A DNA stretch of 64,000 nt from Limonium bicolor (GCA_023374045.1 CM041777.1:467509827-467573826), one strand, 5' to 3'; positions 47,641 through 59,046 are shown, counted from the first letter of the stretch. Program-made: numbers and translations. The notes: generated from the letters alone by a model not told the origin.

Positions 47641-49078
47641 TATCTGGAGGCTCTTTATTCATACCTTCATACCTTGGGCCATCACTCTGATTTTCTGTAG
47701 GAGGCATAGAAGAATTGTTAGTATCGTTAATATTATTTACCAATTTAGGGGAATCAGACTTACATTGCTCCTTTAGGTAGTACTGGGCCACTCCAATGAG
47801 ATCCTCAGGTGTGTTAGGCACCCTCTCAATATCTGAATCTTCGGTGGTCTGGACATCCATCATCTTAGCATTAGCTCCATCCACCCTATCTTCATTACTA
47901 GGGACCTCCTTAGAATTATCCGTGGTTTCCACTTCCACAGTAGCCAAGGCTTCAAAAGGGTTACTTGGCGGTTTCCTACGTTTCTCCTCGGTTCCTTTCT
48001 TCTTCCCCATCCTTCCAGAGCCTCTTTTCCTCCTTGGGGCTTTCATCCATGCCCCAAAGTTGTCTTTCTCCACTTGTTGAACTTCATTGATCAGACTCTG
48101 CTCTGATCTTTGCAAAACATTGAACCCTTCTGCATTAGCTTGCGCATTACTATCTTTAATCAGGGGACAGTTAACATTTTGGTGACCAAACTTGCCGCAA
48201 GAAAAGCACAACTGATGTAAACCTTCATACACCACTCTGTGCGTCCGATTCTTGAATCTAAACTTGCCCACTAAAGGCTTGGTCAGATCCACTTTGACAC
48301 AAACTTTTCTAAAAACAATGCTACCAAAGCTAGATCTAACGAGTCTCACCTTTTGGACTTCCCCAATTCGACTACCGATGAGACACAAGATATTCTCATT
48401 CAGGAAGGTAACTTTCAGATCGGGAAAGCTAATCTAGACAAATAGGTCTTTCAAGGTTTCAGAGTCAGTATCGAAATCTTTTGCTAATTTCCTAACAGTC
48501 AAGTAATGGTCCGAGATTATCCACGGGCCATCACTCATAACATATTCTTTATCTTCCCTGCAAGCAAACTTTACTACGAAATATCCATTTCCCAGTCCAA
48601 CAATCTTGAATTTACTCCTTAGCCTCCATCTCTGGGTCAATCTCTCAACCATAATGTGGATAGGAAAATTCTTACCAAGAATTTTAATGATGATGACATG
48701 TTTCCAAGCCTTGCTAACTTATTGTTCCATCTCAGGGGTTAATCGAATTACCGGACATAGGGGATCTTCATCTTCCGGGTCATCCTCCTCTATCATATCC
48801 TCATCTTCTAACCAATCGTTCTCTGATTCCACAATTATCTCCGAGTCGTTTTTCGCTGCAAGAATTTCCTTGAAAGATCGGGTACCTCTGTTCTCCGCTT
48901 CGTCCTTCCCCGCTAATACAGACATCGTCGCTGGTTCAAACTTCGTCTCCATCGGACGAAGGCGTTTGCACTTCCTATAACTTCTTTCATCTTTGCTCAC
49001 ATTCATAGCCTGGAAATTGAAAATGGACCTTGATTTCACATTCCCATCTTGCGGACTCACCTCAGGATTGAGAGGCAT
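47627..49078 (-). pseudogene. LINE ORF1: DUF4283 and CCHC zinc-knuckle nucleic-acid-binding protein
   Basis: One frame from ATG at 49078 (MPLNPEVSPQDGN) to the stop at 47627. Residues 1-119 include an acidic stretch (NDWLEDEDMIEEDD). A DUF4283-like domain follows (RWRLRSKFKIVGLGNGYFVV, YVMSDGPWIISDHYLTV; 48660-48440). Then KFRFKNRTHRVVYEGL and a knuckle CFSCGKFGHQNVNC (about 48160-48200), a basic patch RRKRGSGRMGKKKG, and an acidic tail. Two in-frame stops interrupt it, near 48719 (TAA for a likely CAA) and near 48434 (TAG for a likely TGG). ORF1 proteins coat LINE RNA. Confidence 0.9.
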
Positions 49079-49214
49079 GGCTGACTAGAGGCTCATGCTC
49101 CGGGATTCGGCGGAATTGAGGGTGGCGGCACTGGCTAGGGTTAGCAGTATCTTCGAGAAGAAGAGACTACTTCGAGCAAAAAGTGAAAACTCTCTCCGTC
49201 TTTCCCTTGTCTTT

Positions 49215-49384
49215 TCTTTTTAGCTTTTTGACAAACTTTTTTCCACTTTTAACTGTACTATTCAACACAAAAGTAATTATTATTTAAATAGAAAAGTAAA
49301 AATAGGTGTACATACGTCATTTTTCTACTTTCCTTAATAAGTGCGTAAGTTTCTAAAATGACAGATATTGTTGAACGGGAAGAG
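49215..49384 (+). mobile_element. Stowaway-like MITE, right half
   Basis: It begins with the second copy of the 15-bp LINE TSD and ends TAAAATGACAG...GGGAAGAG. The last 32 bp pair imperfectly with 16521-16552, strongest over CTGTC(G/A)TTTTAG. The flanking TA is TT here. Confidence 0.65.
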
Positions 49385-49700
49385 TTCAAATTTATAAAAT
49401 TGACTTGTTTTTGTAAAAAAATAGATAAAGCTGGGTATATTATAAAATCTACAATATTTTAAATATCTTTAGAGATTTGGACGACAAATACTGCAATTGC
49501 GTAGTAGTAGAAACTAGAAAGTTCGGCTCCTGTCCAATCTATGGCAGCCAACCATCACGCCAAGTGCGGTAGAACGTGATCGATTACTTCATAGTTCAGT
49601 AGTCTTCCTTGGAACCGAGAATAATAAAGCACCTAACAATAATAGTTTTTATTTTTACAAAAAAGAGGAATTAATTGACGGAAAGAAAGTTAGGGAGCCG
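49385..49700 (+). promoter_or_regulatory. Likely promoter region of the Atos-like gene
   Basis: AT-rich DNA between the MITE end and the gene leader. A TATA-like GTATATTATAAAAT lies about 49434-49447. The actual start site is not visible. Since the LINE complex ends here, the upstream regulatory DNA may have been displaced by 32 kb. Confidence 0.4.
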
Positions 49701-51445
49701 ATAAGAAACAGGAGAGCGACGGAAATGGAGATACGAGTCCTGGTTTTTCCTGCAACCGCAAGGACATTTCGGCAGGAGCTCTTTCCTCTTCCAGAGAGAC
49801 ACGGAATAGAACGCATTGATATTAATAATCTCTTTCCCCACTTTTTTTTTTCTCCCTTTCATCCTCTCTTCTCTTCATCCTCGTTTTCTTCTCCGTTGTC
49901 GATTTCCCTCTCTTCCATTTCTCCTTTTCCTGAAAGTTTGTCGGCAATTCTGATCAGAATCGAGGATCAGCTAAACTCGAACATGAAATGTTCATTCGAA
50001 TTGTCCCTTTCGTCGCATGGTGGTGCGTCCTATGGACTTTGATCATCACGTTTTCAGCTCCGAGTTTCTTTTTCTGTAAATTTCTGTTTATGTTTGTTCT
50101 CTTTGTTGTGAATCCCAAATGAACCTCTCGCTGTTTGCAGTATGAAGCTTTGATTCTCCCTTTTTCTTTTATAATTTTCTGTGCAATTGCACGGTTTGAG
50201 ATAAATAGTCTTCCTTGTTTATTCTGGTCGTTCTAAATGTTTACCGAAATTGCTTTTTATCACTGATCCAACCATCCTCGATGTTGGTATGTTGATGGTC
50301 TTAGCCTTTCTGACTATATGGCGGTCGAATCGCTGCGGTTATTCGGCTTTGCGACAGATAGCTCGTTTTCTCCCTTCTACATTTGTCGTAACTTTCCAGG
50401 CTTTGTTAGTTGTGTGGATTATCAACTTATTTTTTGTTATTAGTATAAACATCGTTCATCTAGCAAAATATCTCCTTGTCTTGCTTGATGTTTGCTTGCT
50501 TGCTAGCCGTCAAAAGCTTTAAAGCGATGGACTAACTAACTACGACGCCATAGAACTTTCCAGTTCGTCCAGCTGGTATGCTTTGAGAGTAATGATTTTG
50601 CTTGAAACAATATTGACATTAAATTCTGGTAGGTTGTTAGCAATCTGGTAAAAGTATCAGCTACATGATTAGCTTGATTCTGATCAGTATTGAAGTTCCG
50701 TGTTTTTTTTGTGGATGGCTACATGAAAATAGAAGTTAAAGGGGGTTCGCTCAAAATTGAAGCGTCCTGCACTTTGGAAGCCGGAATTTCTTGTTTGATG
50801 AAATATCTATGTGGTGAAAAATGTATTTCGTTTAAGGCAATAACTTTTCCTTTATCTCATGCAGGTTCATGTTTTCAATCCATGGGAAGTACCCATGAAT
50901 CGTTTCAATCTCTATTCCATTTGCTTTGGAGGTCAGAACGTCAGCTCAGTAAATGTTTGCCAGGTCATTAGCTTAGCATATTGGAAGTTTGGTTAACGTG
51001 CTTAGGTTCGGTCCAACTGGGTATTGAGATTAGTCTGGTAAATATACCCCAGTACTTCTGGCTATCATCCAGGGCGTTGAGCTTTAGAAAGAGATTTTCA
51101 GTTGCAACGTGCAACCTAGACCCTGGAATTGCAGATTTGAGGGATCATGATTGTCGAAGTTCATCCCAACCAGTGATTGATTGACTTACCTACAGCGATT
51201 GATTGACTTACCTACAGCGATTGATTGACTGACCTTGTAGGTGTCTTGTGGTTATTTGTTGTTATAACAAACGACTTCTGGTTGTCTATCATGGATCTTT
51301 AAATTGTTTCCTGGAATCTGAACTTTGAACTTGCTCCCTTTATTTGGTGAAGTTTTTATTGTAAAGATTTGGTTTAGTAGAAGTTAAGGCGGGACCTTAG
51401 AGAATCTGTACTTTTTGAAGAAGGTTTTGACTCTTTTAAGGAGCA
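49701..51445 (+). other. 5' leader and probable leader introns of the Atos-like gene
   Basis: A C/T-rich stretch at 49830-49935 is typical of plant 5' UTRs. Acceptor-like sites occur at TGTTTGCAG (about 50140) and TCATGCAG (about 50864), so leader introns are likely. Several short upstream ORFs exist (49725, 50690, 50981) but share no protein family. No coding exon is recognised before 51446. Confidence 0.5.
51175..51240. repeat. 22-bp tandem repeat, three units
   Basis: GATTGATTGACTTACCTACA plus GC starts at 51175 and 51197; a diverged third unit lies at 51219-51240. It sits in the gene's leader or leader intron. Confidence 0.85.
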
Positions 51446-54400
51446 ATGGGTTTGCCACAAGTTGCCCCTGATTCATCCGGGGTAGGTGCAAGTTCTACTG
51501 TAAGGTCTCCACAGAGTCCTCATGTAAGTACATGTGATTTGGATGGGCTTTATGGAGTATATACAAATCAAACAAATGGAAGGCCAGTTTACCCATCTGA
51601 AGAATCTCCTAGTAATGTTGCACTTAGGTGCTCAAGAACATCTAGTGACCCCTTTACACCCAATACTGTGCGAGATATTGTGCCGTATGTTCATAAAGTG
51701 AAGCTTGGAGTAGTAAATGATACTGCTTGGTTGGAAAAAGATAATCATACTCCTGCTTCTAGAATTATAGGATTTGATTCGCGTGGTTGCATGCATAGTT
51801 GTGAAGGAGTCGATGGACTTGTGAGTGATGGGCCTGGTAGCACTAGCTCGTATGAGGAGTTTGGTGCTGTTGGAAGTGGCAATAAACCTAGCTGTTCCAC
51901 AGTCAGGAAGCGTCTGTTGTCCCCTTTGAAGACTATGATGTTTCATGGGAACATTGAAGGTAGTCCAATAGGATTTGGGTCCAGTGGTAAATCTTCAAAT
52001 GCAGAGGGTGGGTGTTGCACTCCAAAGCAGAATGAATTCAAAAAGGTAAATGTTGGTACATCTAAGTTCAGTAGAAAATCCATTTATTTACTTACTGATG
52101 GACCTGTCCTAGAGGAACAAGATGAATCGCACTTGGCTGCATGCACATCTTCTGTTGGAGTAGAACCAAGGAATATGGTACATCCTAAAAGTGAGATGGT
52201 AGTTTCAGAGGCTGTAGAATTGTGTAGGACAGATGGCACAGTGATAGAGGATGAGTTTTATGTCTCGGGAAACTTTGGACCACCACTAGACAGATGCACT
52301 GGAGTAGTTGAAGAAGAGGAGTTTGAGTTAAGTGGAAGATTGTCTATAGAGCTTTGTACACCTTCTATAGAGACTTCCACTGATATAGGTTGGCCCATAG
52401 ATAGTGATAAGGTACACAAACCATATATCTTAAGAACACTTAGAAATCTAGGAGGACAAAATGTGAGAAGGTCTCTTGTTGGCTCCTTTGAAGAGTCTAT
52501 ATTGTCTGGTAGATTCTCTGCTGGGAATGTCAATCAGGTTGGTCCAGATATTTTGCTTCTATTAACCTGTCACTATCTTTTGGCTACGTGTTAACTAGAT
52601 AATTTGGACATCATTCTGACACCAAAAAATGTGGTTGTTGTGCATGAATGTTAGAAAATTGATGGCTTTCTGGCTGTGCTTAGTGTTGTGGGAGGCAATT
52701 TCTCTCCAAGAGCACAGAAGCTTCCATTTTCTGTAACTAGTGTGGAAGGAGATAACTACTTGTTGTATTATGCATCCGTTGATCTTGCTGGGAAGGCTGC
52801 TCCTAGCATTAGTACTGCCAAAAAGCTCAGCAGAAGCCTCAGTGATTCCCAGCTTGTGAAAAAGAGGTTGCGGATACCTATGAAAGGTCGCATACAACTG
52901 GTACCGTCACCTTCAAGAAATAAAAGGAACATCAATTTCACCAGGATATTTCTACTTGTGCCATTTATTGTTAGCGTACACTTAACCTGAGAAAATATGT
53001 TCTTGTTCAGGTTCTTAGCAACCCAGAAAGGACTCCTGTTCATACATTCCTTTGCAAATATGATCTGAGTGACATGCCTGCTGGTACCAAGGCAAGCTTT
53101 CCTTATTGTTCCGTTGCTTTTCGCTGTTGCTATTTGTGGTAGTTATCTGGCGCTATTATGGTATAGTTGACAAAAGCAGTGAAGTTACAAATCCCAATTT
53201 AGAATTCAAAACAAAATAGCTAAATTGAGTATAAACAGAACGATGAAAGTGAATAGGATTTTCATTGTGAGATCTAAAATTATGATTATTTTTTTTCGTG
53301 GCACCAATACCAAGTACTCTATCTGTCAGCTCTTTAGCAGGGCAACTGATTGAAATCAACCATTTTTAGCTGGATGCATCAACATTTGCCTTTTTCATTA
53401 TAGTTATTGACATGACATGGTAAGGGATACAGAGATTAGAGATAGAATCCTCTTTTTGTGACTAACACCTGCCCTTCCTTTCTTTTACTTACTGAATTCT
53501 CTTATAGTTTTGATGACACAACTAGTAACCAACTCCTTTATGATTTGTTGTTTTTTCCATATTGAAAATAGGAACAGTTTTGACTCTAGATTTTTCTTTT
53601 TCTTACTAGAAAACAGTAACAAGAAATGGCGTTATACTAAATAATCATTTGATATTTTTCCATCACATGGACGATGGCGGATATTAGAGTCAGTATTGTA
53701 TTTTTAAGTTTGATTCATGATCAAGTGGGGATAATGAAGGCTGGTTTGTCCTGCGTTTGTTGTCTGGTCTTGGTTGTGGAAGTCGTCTGGTCTGCCTAAT
53801 GAGTTCATGGTGCGCCTACTGCTCACAGTATGAAATTTTGTGAAGTTGGTTTGTAAATTCGAATCTATTCTGTAAGTAAATCAACATGAGAGAAGACATA
53901 ATCATTTTGATGGTAATACCTTGTCCCATATTGTGTCCCCTTTCTCCCAGCGGGGCATATCCGGTAGGTTATAATTTTTTTAGACAATTTATATGTTTGA
54001 AATGTCAGTTATTTGTGTGAGTTTGAAAATAGTTTTTAATGGATATGTGAACTTCTCTCAGTAAAATGAACTCAATCATGCCATAACAACAAATGTCCAT
54101 GACCCTATACTGTTGGGGCAACTGTTTTCTTATTGGTTTCTATTTAGTAATAGTGTTACATAATCTATTATATTTACTTACCTCTCTGTTTTTCCTGGTG
54201 TTTTTTGGTCTCCTTGCTTGAAATCAACAGACATTCCTGCGCCAGAAGATCACCCTTGAAACTGCAAAGCAGTCTGCTAACGAGTCCAACAATGAACGGA
54301 TAGTTTCAATTGCAAAAGCTGGAGGCATGATGACTCCAATTGTTGACCAAGGACCTCCAGCGCCCAAAAAGAATTGCCAGAGGATAGATTGCGGTGGAAC

Positions 54401-55207
54401 TTGTGGAGATCCTTTTTGCAAACTTGTGTGCCCAGAAACTGTGAGTAGATCCAGAGATGGGGTCTCTATGGTGAAAGATAGTGGTGCTAATAGTCACAGT
54501 GGCTCTCTTCGTTATGCACTTCATCTTCGTTTTATCTGCCCCTCACCAAAGAGAAGTTCTAGGTCTTCCCCGAGGTGTGCATCACATACTTCAACCGTGC
54601 AGAAATCTTTTCTGGAAAACGAGGGGGAACGGAAATTCTATCTCTACAATGATATTAGAGTAGTTTTTCCTCAACGACATACAGATTCAGATGAGGGCCA
54701 GGTAACTGGATTTAGTTTTTTTTTTTCCTCTTTTTTAATCCCAACGCTTTCATGGGCTTCTGGTGGAAAACTAATCATTTTCATTGCATCCCTATCGTTT
54801 TTCTATATATTTGCCCTCTTTTACATGTACTATTTTCCTTGTGCTATACGATCAACATCTGTTCGCTGAGTTGTGTTTAACCGGTAAAAATCTGATGTTG
54901 AAAGAAATTTTAAAAATGTGAGTTAGCTAGGTTTCTGACCCTTGGTGATCTGCGAGTCGATAGGAAATACTACTACTACTATCAGTGTGACTCAAATCGT
55001 CAAGTCGACAAAAGCAATGAAACCCTTGAGATGTGTGGAGCTTTTGAGCTTGTGAAAGCGGGGAAGCGAGAATCCATGTCTGTGTTTATTTACTATCCGT
55101 TCTTTTTCAGCAGGGTAATTTACTATTTATTGGTCTTTTTTGGGTGGCAGCTGAATGTGGATTACCATTTCCCAGGAGATCCAAAGTACTTCGACATTGG
55201 TGACTAA
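51446..55207 (+). CDS. Atos-like (DUF4210 / FAM214-type) nuclear protein, five exons
   Basis: Exons 51446-52537, 52655-52900, 53011-53091, 54231-54701 and 55151-55207 join in phase 0 to 648 codons ending at TAA. Residues 1-340 are Ser-rich and probably disordered. About 350-460 is the Atos-like domain: [16 protein letters not shown], then [18 protein letters not shown] and [26 protein letters not shown] joins exons 3 and 4. A five-Cys cluster (about 522-540) follows. The C-terminal domain (about 566-648) has [34 protein letters not shown] and a tail [12 protein letters not shown]. The order matches plant proteins annotated as Atos-like or meiosis chromosome segregation family; molecular function there is unclear. 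Intron 3 appears to use a GC donor. Confidence 0.9.
53092..54230 (+). other. Probable GC-AG intron 3 of the Atos-like gene
   Basis: The exon ends ACCAAG and the intron begins GCAAGC; the acceptor is ATCAACAG before ACATTCCTG. The join keeps the conserved GTK-TFLRQK phrase in frame. The nearest GT alternatives upstream would lose conserved residues. GC donors with an AG before them are the known minor U2 class. Confidence 0.75.
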
Positions 55208-56438
55208 AACTATCATCATAGTCTGCTCAGAAACCGGAACCCCTGGATTGGTGGGTCAATGTGAGTATTACTGTACATATATAATTGTAACCATAACTCA
55301 TGTGGGCGACACAAATGTAAAAGAGGAGTAGCCCCATGTACAGATCAACTTATCTTTCTGTCGTATTGAACTCTGCTCTCCTAGTTGATGATGGTGATCA
55401 AATGCTGACTGCCATTCACAAAGGAGTGAGAACTAAAAAGAAGTAGATGGATTTGCTCGTAAACCCTGTGAGCTAATCAGAAGTCTACCTTTTCTGTTCT
55501 AAACTGATGAACCAATTACGTTCCATTCATGCTAATAGTTTGTGTTAGTCCCTCTTCTTTAGGGATGGTAATGGGTGAAAATAAGGTCGGGTGGTGTAGT
55601 ATTACTGGTATCCACCACCTGAATCTGTCGCTCCATTGAACTTGCTCTGTTAGTCGTTAACTATCACCATTCATTTGATCCATACATTACTTGTAGTTAG
55701 TTGAGGTGAATTGGGTGATAATATTTTTTTATAATTTAATGAAATTTCGAATATATTGAATGTTTAATTGTAATTTTTTAGATATATTTCATCTGAAAAT
55801 TTTATAGGTTTGAGTGTATTGATAGAAAATCTCTAAGAATCTAGCTTTAAATTTTTAGAAGTTTTGCTGTCAAACTATAAACTTGGGATAAATAGATGAT
55901 GGGTGACAAACTATAAACTTAGGATAAATAGGTAATGGGTGGATGGTGGAAGATGGATGGAAAATTATCACTTGAATCTTACTTTACTTGTTAGTTATAT
56001 TTCACCTGTTTCTTTTGGGTTTTTATCTCTTCATTCAGATTACATAGATTTGGTATAGTGGTTATCCACTTGATGTTGTCTTATCATCTTTATTAGTTAT
56101 GTAAGATTTCATTCTTAGTTGTCGGCTAAAGTTAGAGAAAATAGAGAGAAAAAACAGATATGTGAAAAAAAAAGTTAAAAATTGATATGACATGTAACAG
56201 AGAAAAAAGTGAACCCCAAAAGAATGGGTCTAAAGCTGTTTATATTTGGAAAACCACATGGGTAAATGAATGGGATTATCTCAAATTCTAACTTAACTGT
56301 GCCCATTGATTATAATGTGGGATTGATGATCGATGGATGTTGAGTGATATTCACCCATTTATGATCAATGCCACGATCAATCAATCTGTAATTAGGGACC
56401 ACTGATCGTTGTTAGTTAAGCGCAATGCATAACTAATA
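55208..56438. other. 3' UTR and intergenic DNA
   Basis: It follows the Atos-like stop codon. No further coding exon is recognised. A 36-bp unit (CAAACTATAAACTTGGGATA...) is repeated twice at 55871-55942. The poly(A) site is not evident. Confidence 0.5.
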
Positions 56439-56881
56439 TTTCCTCAATTTCAAAATGTAAGTTTTTTAGCTTCTGTAATTATTATTAAAATGTAACACAT
56501 TTTAAATTTTCCCTATATTTCTTATATTTTTCCTATCATACCGGTATTACTAATTAGTTGAAATCTTGTAAAATTGTACTTGCTGTACCCTTAAGAGGAT
56601 AGCTGTTGCTTCCTTTGTTATTTTCCAACCAATTTCAATTAGGTAATAATCACTTGTAATTTGGACATCAACTTAAAGTAGATTAAAATATCAGTTTAAA
56701 TAGTAAAAATATAATTTTAGCAGATTTGCAAAAAAAAATGTAGAAAAACTAGATTATTAGTGGAGTATTATTTTTCGTAAACTTGAGTATGATCTTTGTA
56801 TTAGAGGTAATTTTGGAAGTTTTAATTTTTTGAATCAAAGAAGAAAAAGCTAAAAAGACTTGCATTTTGAAATGCAGAGAA
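56439..56881. mobile_element. Stowaway-like MITE, 443 bp
   Basis: TA flanks both ends (56437-56438 and 56882-56883). Terminal inverted repeats of about 33 bp pair TTTCAAAATGTAAG and TTTTTAGCTT at the left with AAGCTAAAAAGA and CTTGCATTTTGAAA at the right. The interior is AT-rich and non-coding. Its TIR contains the word AAAAAGCTAAAAAGAC also present in the MITE hit by the LINE, so the two may be related. Confidence 0.8.
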
Positions 56882-57091
56882 TACTAACTAATTCATAATA
56901 CATTTATAAATAATTCAATTAAAAAAGAAGTAAAAATATTACGAGTTATCATCTTTTAAAATAGCTATCAAAATATTTAAAAATTTGCGAAAACAACTAT
57001 AAAAGATTATAAAAAATCTTAGCAACACAAAAGGAGAGAGCGACACGACCATGAACTAGGAATGATGGGATAAGTGTATTGTTTAGTATTG

Positions 57092-57274
57092 TTAAATTCT
57101 GGATTCCACAATGGCTTGCTTTAGACTATACCAAGCGTGTGGTTGCTTTCTTCGATACTTACTGCTATAGTAAGAGTTGAGAAAGCAGTAAGTAAATAAA
57201 GCTACCGAACAAAGAAGAATTACTAATGTTAGCACTTTGCGTGCGGCTAGAGAAGAAACCCCATTAGCACTCAT
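57092..57274 (-). CDS. Small ORF with one predicted membrane segment, doubtful
   Basis: A 60-codon ORF with a basic N-terminus, a hydrophobic segment (VLTLVILLCSVALFTYCFL) and a basic YRRK tail, resembling a type II membrane anchor. I do not recognise a family. It lies directly downstream of the broken copia gag on the same strand, so it could be copia-derived, an isolated host exon or chance. Confidence 0.25.
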   Translation of the reverse strand: MSANGVSSLAARKVLTLVILLCSVALFTYCFLNSYYSSKYRRKQPHAWYSLKQAIVESRI

Positions 57275-57289
57275 ACTGTCAAATGTACC

Positions 57290-59046
57290 AGCAGGGGTCC
57301 ATTCTCACTCGATCCTGCACTTAACACGTTAGTGGTGTGGGGTTAGGGTCCATAGAAAGGTTGGACCCATTTCCACCATTAAATGCTCTAAAATTATTTT
57401 TGACTACCCATTTTAGTCCTAGTTTCTTGAGTTGTCAATGCCTTATAAAACACGTTTTATAGCAATTGGATTCATGATGACTAGGTTGTCTGCATAAGCT
57501 GCAGATATCTCCACGACTGGTCTCTGACCTGTATCCGACCTGTCGTTTGCTTCTCCTCATAGGTGTCTTAGAAACAACATCTATCTCAGAATATTTTTCT
57601 TTGATGGTAGCTAGTTCCTTTTATTTTGTGTTAAGCGCAGCAATCAATTCATCGGTTTCAGGTTGCTATTCATACTTCAATTTTTCATGAACGGAGAGAA
57701 CTTCACTATAATCTCTTTGTAATTTCATGAGTTCCCTCATGAGATTATCTGCCTTACTTTTATTTGAGGTTTTTCTCAATTTTTCATTTTTCTTCCAAAA
57801 GTTCATCGTTTTCCGTTTCTAATGCCTCTAGGTGATCAACTAATGTAAGAGAAAACTTTCTAAGTCCTAGAAGTTCAGCCTTTTGAATTCTCCTTCTAAG
57901 TTTAGAATAGTTTACCTTATGTTGTTGTTCTTCTTCTGATTCTGAGACATCATTGCCTTGTGCCATCAAGCACACTTCTTCAAGGCATAGGTGAGCCTTT
58001 TCATCTTCTGAGATGTCGCTGTCTGAGGTTTGATTGTCATTACTCTGTTCAGAATCTCCCCATGCGGCAACGAAGGCTTCCTTCTTTGGTCCTTTGTTGA
58101 ATGATCGTCGGACAGGCTTCTTGACCCTGTCGTTGTCCTCTCGGAATCGTTGAGGACAGTCTTTGATATGATGTCCGCGTTTTGAACACCCAAAACACTT
58201 GTCATTGTTTTTCTGTTGATCATCCGACTCCTTGGACTCCTTGCCTTTCCTCATTTTATTTCTTATGAACTTTCGAACGTACCTCTTAGCATAGAGAACT
58301 ATTTCATCATTGTTGTCTTCTGACTCGGATCTTTCATTTTCAGCTACTTGAAGGGTTGTGTCTTTCCCTCTATCTCTTGATGAGCTTTCTGAATTTTTGT
58401 GTTGTAGTTTTAACTCGAAAGCCATTAGAGATCCTTGCATGTTTGTCAGAGACATCTTGGAGAGATCATGCACTTCTTGCATGGCATTGACTTTGCTGTC
58501 AAAGTTGGCAGGAAGAGATATGAGGAACTTCCGAATTTGATCCTCGTTAGAGATAGTTCTTCCAAGCACAAACATTTCGTTGATCAGCTTAGTGAACCTT
58601 GTATGCATTTCAGAAATGCTCTCCTTTTCTTCCTTCTTGAATAGCTCCCAATGAGTGAGTAGCAACTCAATGCGAGTTTTTTTGATCTCATCATTCCCTT
58701 CATAAGTAACCTCAAGAGTTTTCCAAATCTCTTGGGCTGTTTTGGCTGAAGCAATCTTGGAGTATTGTTCAGGTAGCAGTGCATAGTAAAGTATTCTTAC
58801 AGCTCGAGCATTAAATACCAGCTTCTTGATTTGATCATCCGCCATGCTGTCATTAGATATGTCTTGTCCTTGAGTATTCTGGAAGGTGTATTCTCCATGT
58901 GTTATCACCCTCCACATTCTTGGATCATCAGACTTGATATGAAATTCCATCTTATTCTTCCAGTGAGTGTAGTTGTCTCCATTGAAGAGTGGTGGTCGAT
59001 TTGGTGCAGAACCTTCTTCTGTTGCTAGAATGCTTGCATGAGACAT
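57290..59046 (-). pseudogene. Copia gag pseudogene with two zinc knuckles
   Basis: Start at the ATG 59044-59046 (MSHASILATEEG); an upstream in-frame ATG at 59100 overlaps the PBS. Motifs are RPPLFNGDNYTHWKNKMEF, VFNARAVRILYYALL, TAQEIWKTLEVTYEG, a UBN2-type core (KEEKESISEMHTRFTKLIN, RKFLISLPANF), a knuckle CFGCSKRGHHIKDC (about 58160-58205), an acidic region and a coiled coil up to 57784. After the stop, KEKYSEIDVVSKTP and a second knuckle CSLCRQPSHHESNC (about 57450-57500) are readable in another frame. Gag forms the particle and binds RNA. The open part is 420 codons. Confidence 0.9.

Larger units (their letters stand above)
16597..49214 (-). mobile_element. L1-type LINE, split by two LTR retrotransposon blocks
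   Basis: Its pieces in transcription order are 49214-46616 (ORF1, endonuclease), 32961-32528 (between EN and RT) and 18897-16597 (RT, zf-RVT, RNase H). Both outer ends are flanked by the same 15-bp word TCTTTTTAGCTTTTT (16580-16594 and 49215-49229), a target-site duplication of normal LINE length. Minus-strand 3' DNA ends in a short A run before the TSD. LINE DNA sums to about 5.3 kb, with roughly 0.4 kb of the RT core missing at the 18897/32528 junction. ORFs are broken by stops and frameshifts, so it is dead. Confidence 0.9.

Noticed and set aside
47796..48980. Plus-strand ORFs over LINE ORF1
   Set aside because: Antisense shadows of the minus-strand ORF1 with its zinc knuckle.
49725..50042. 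105-codon ORF before the Atos-like gene
   Set aside because: Ser/Phe/Pro run from a pyrimidine-rich leader, with no family; better explained as 5' UTR.
54702..54869. Extension of Atos-like exon 4 beyond 54701
   Set aside because: After GAGGGCCAG the frame becomes Phe/Ser-rich intron sequence; a good donor GTAACT and a matching last exon at 55151 restore the conserved C-terminus.
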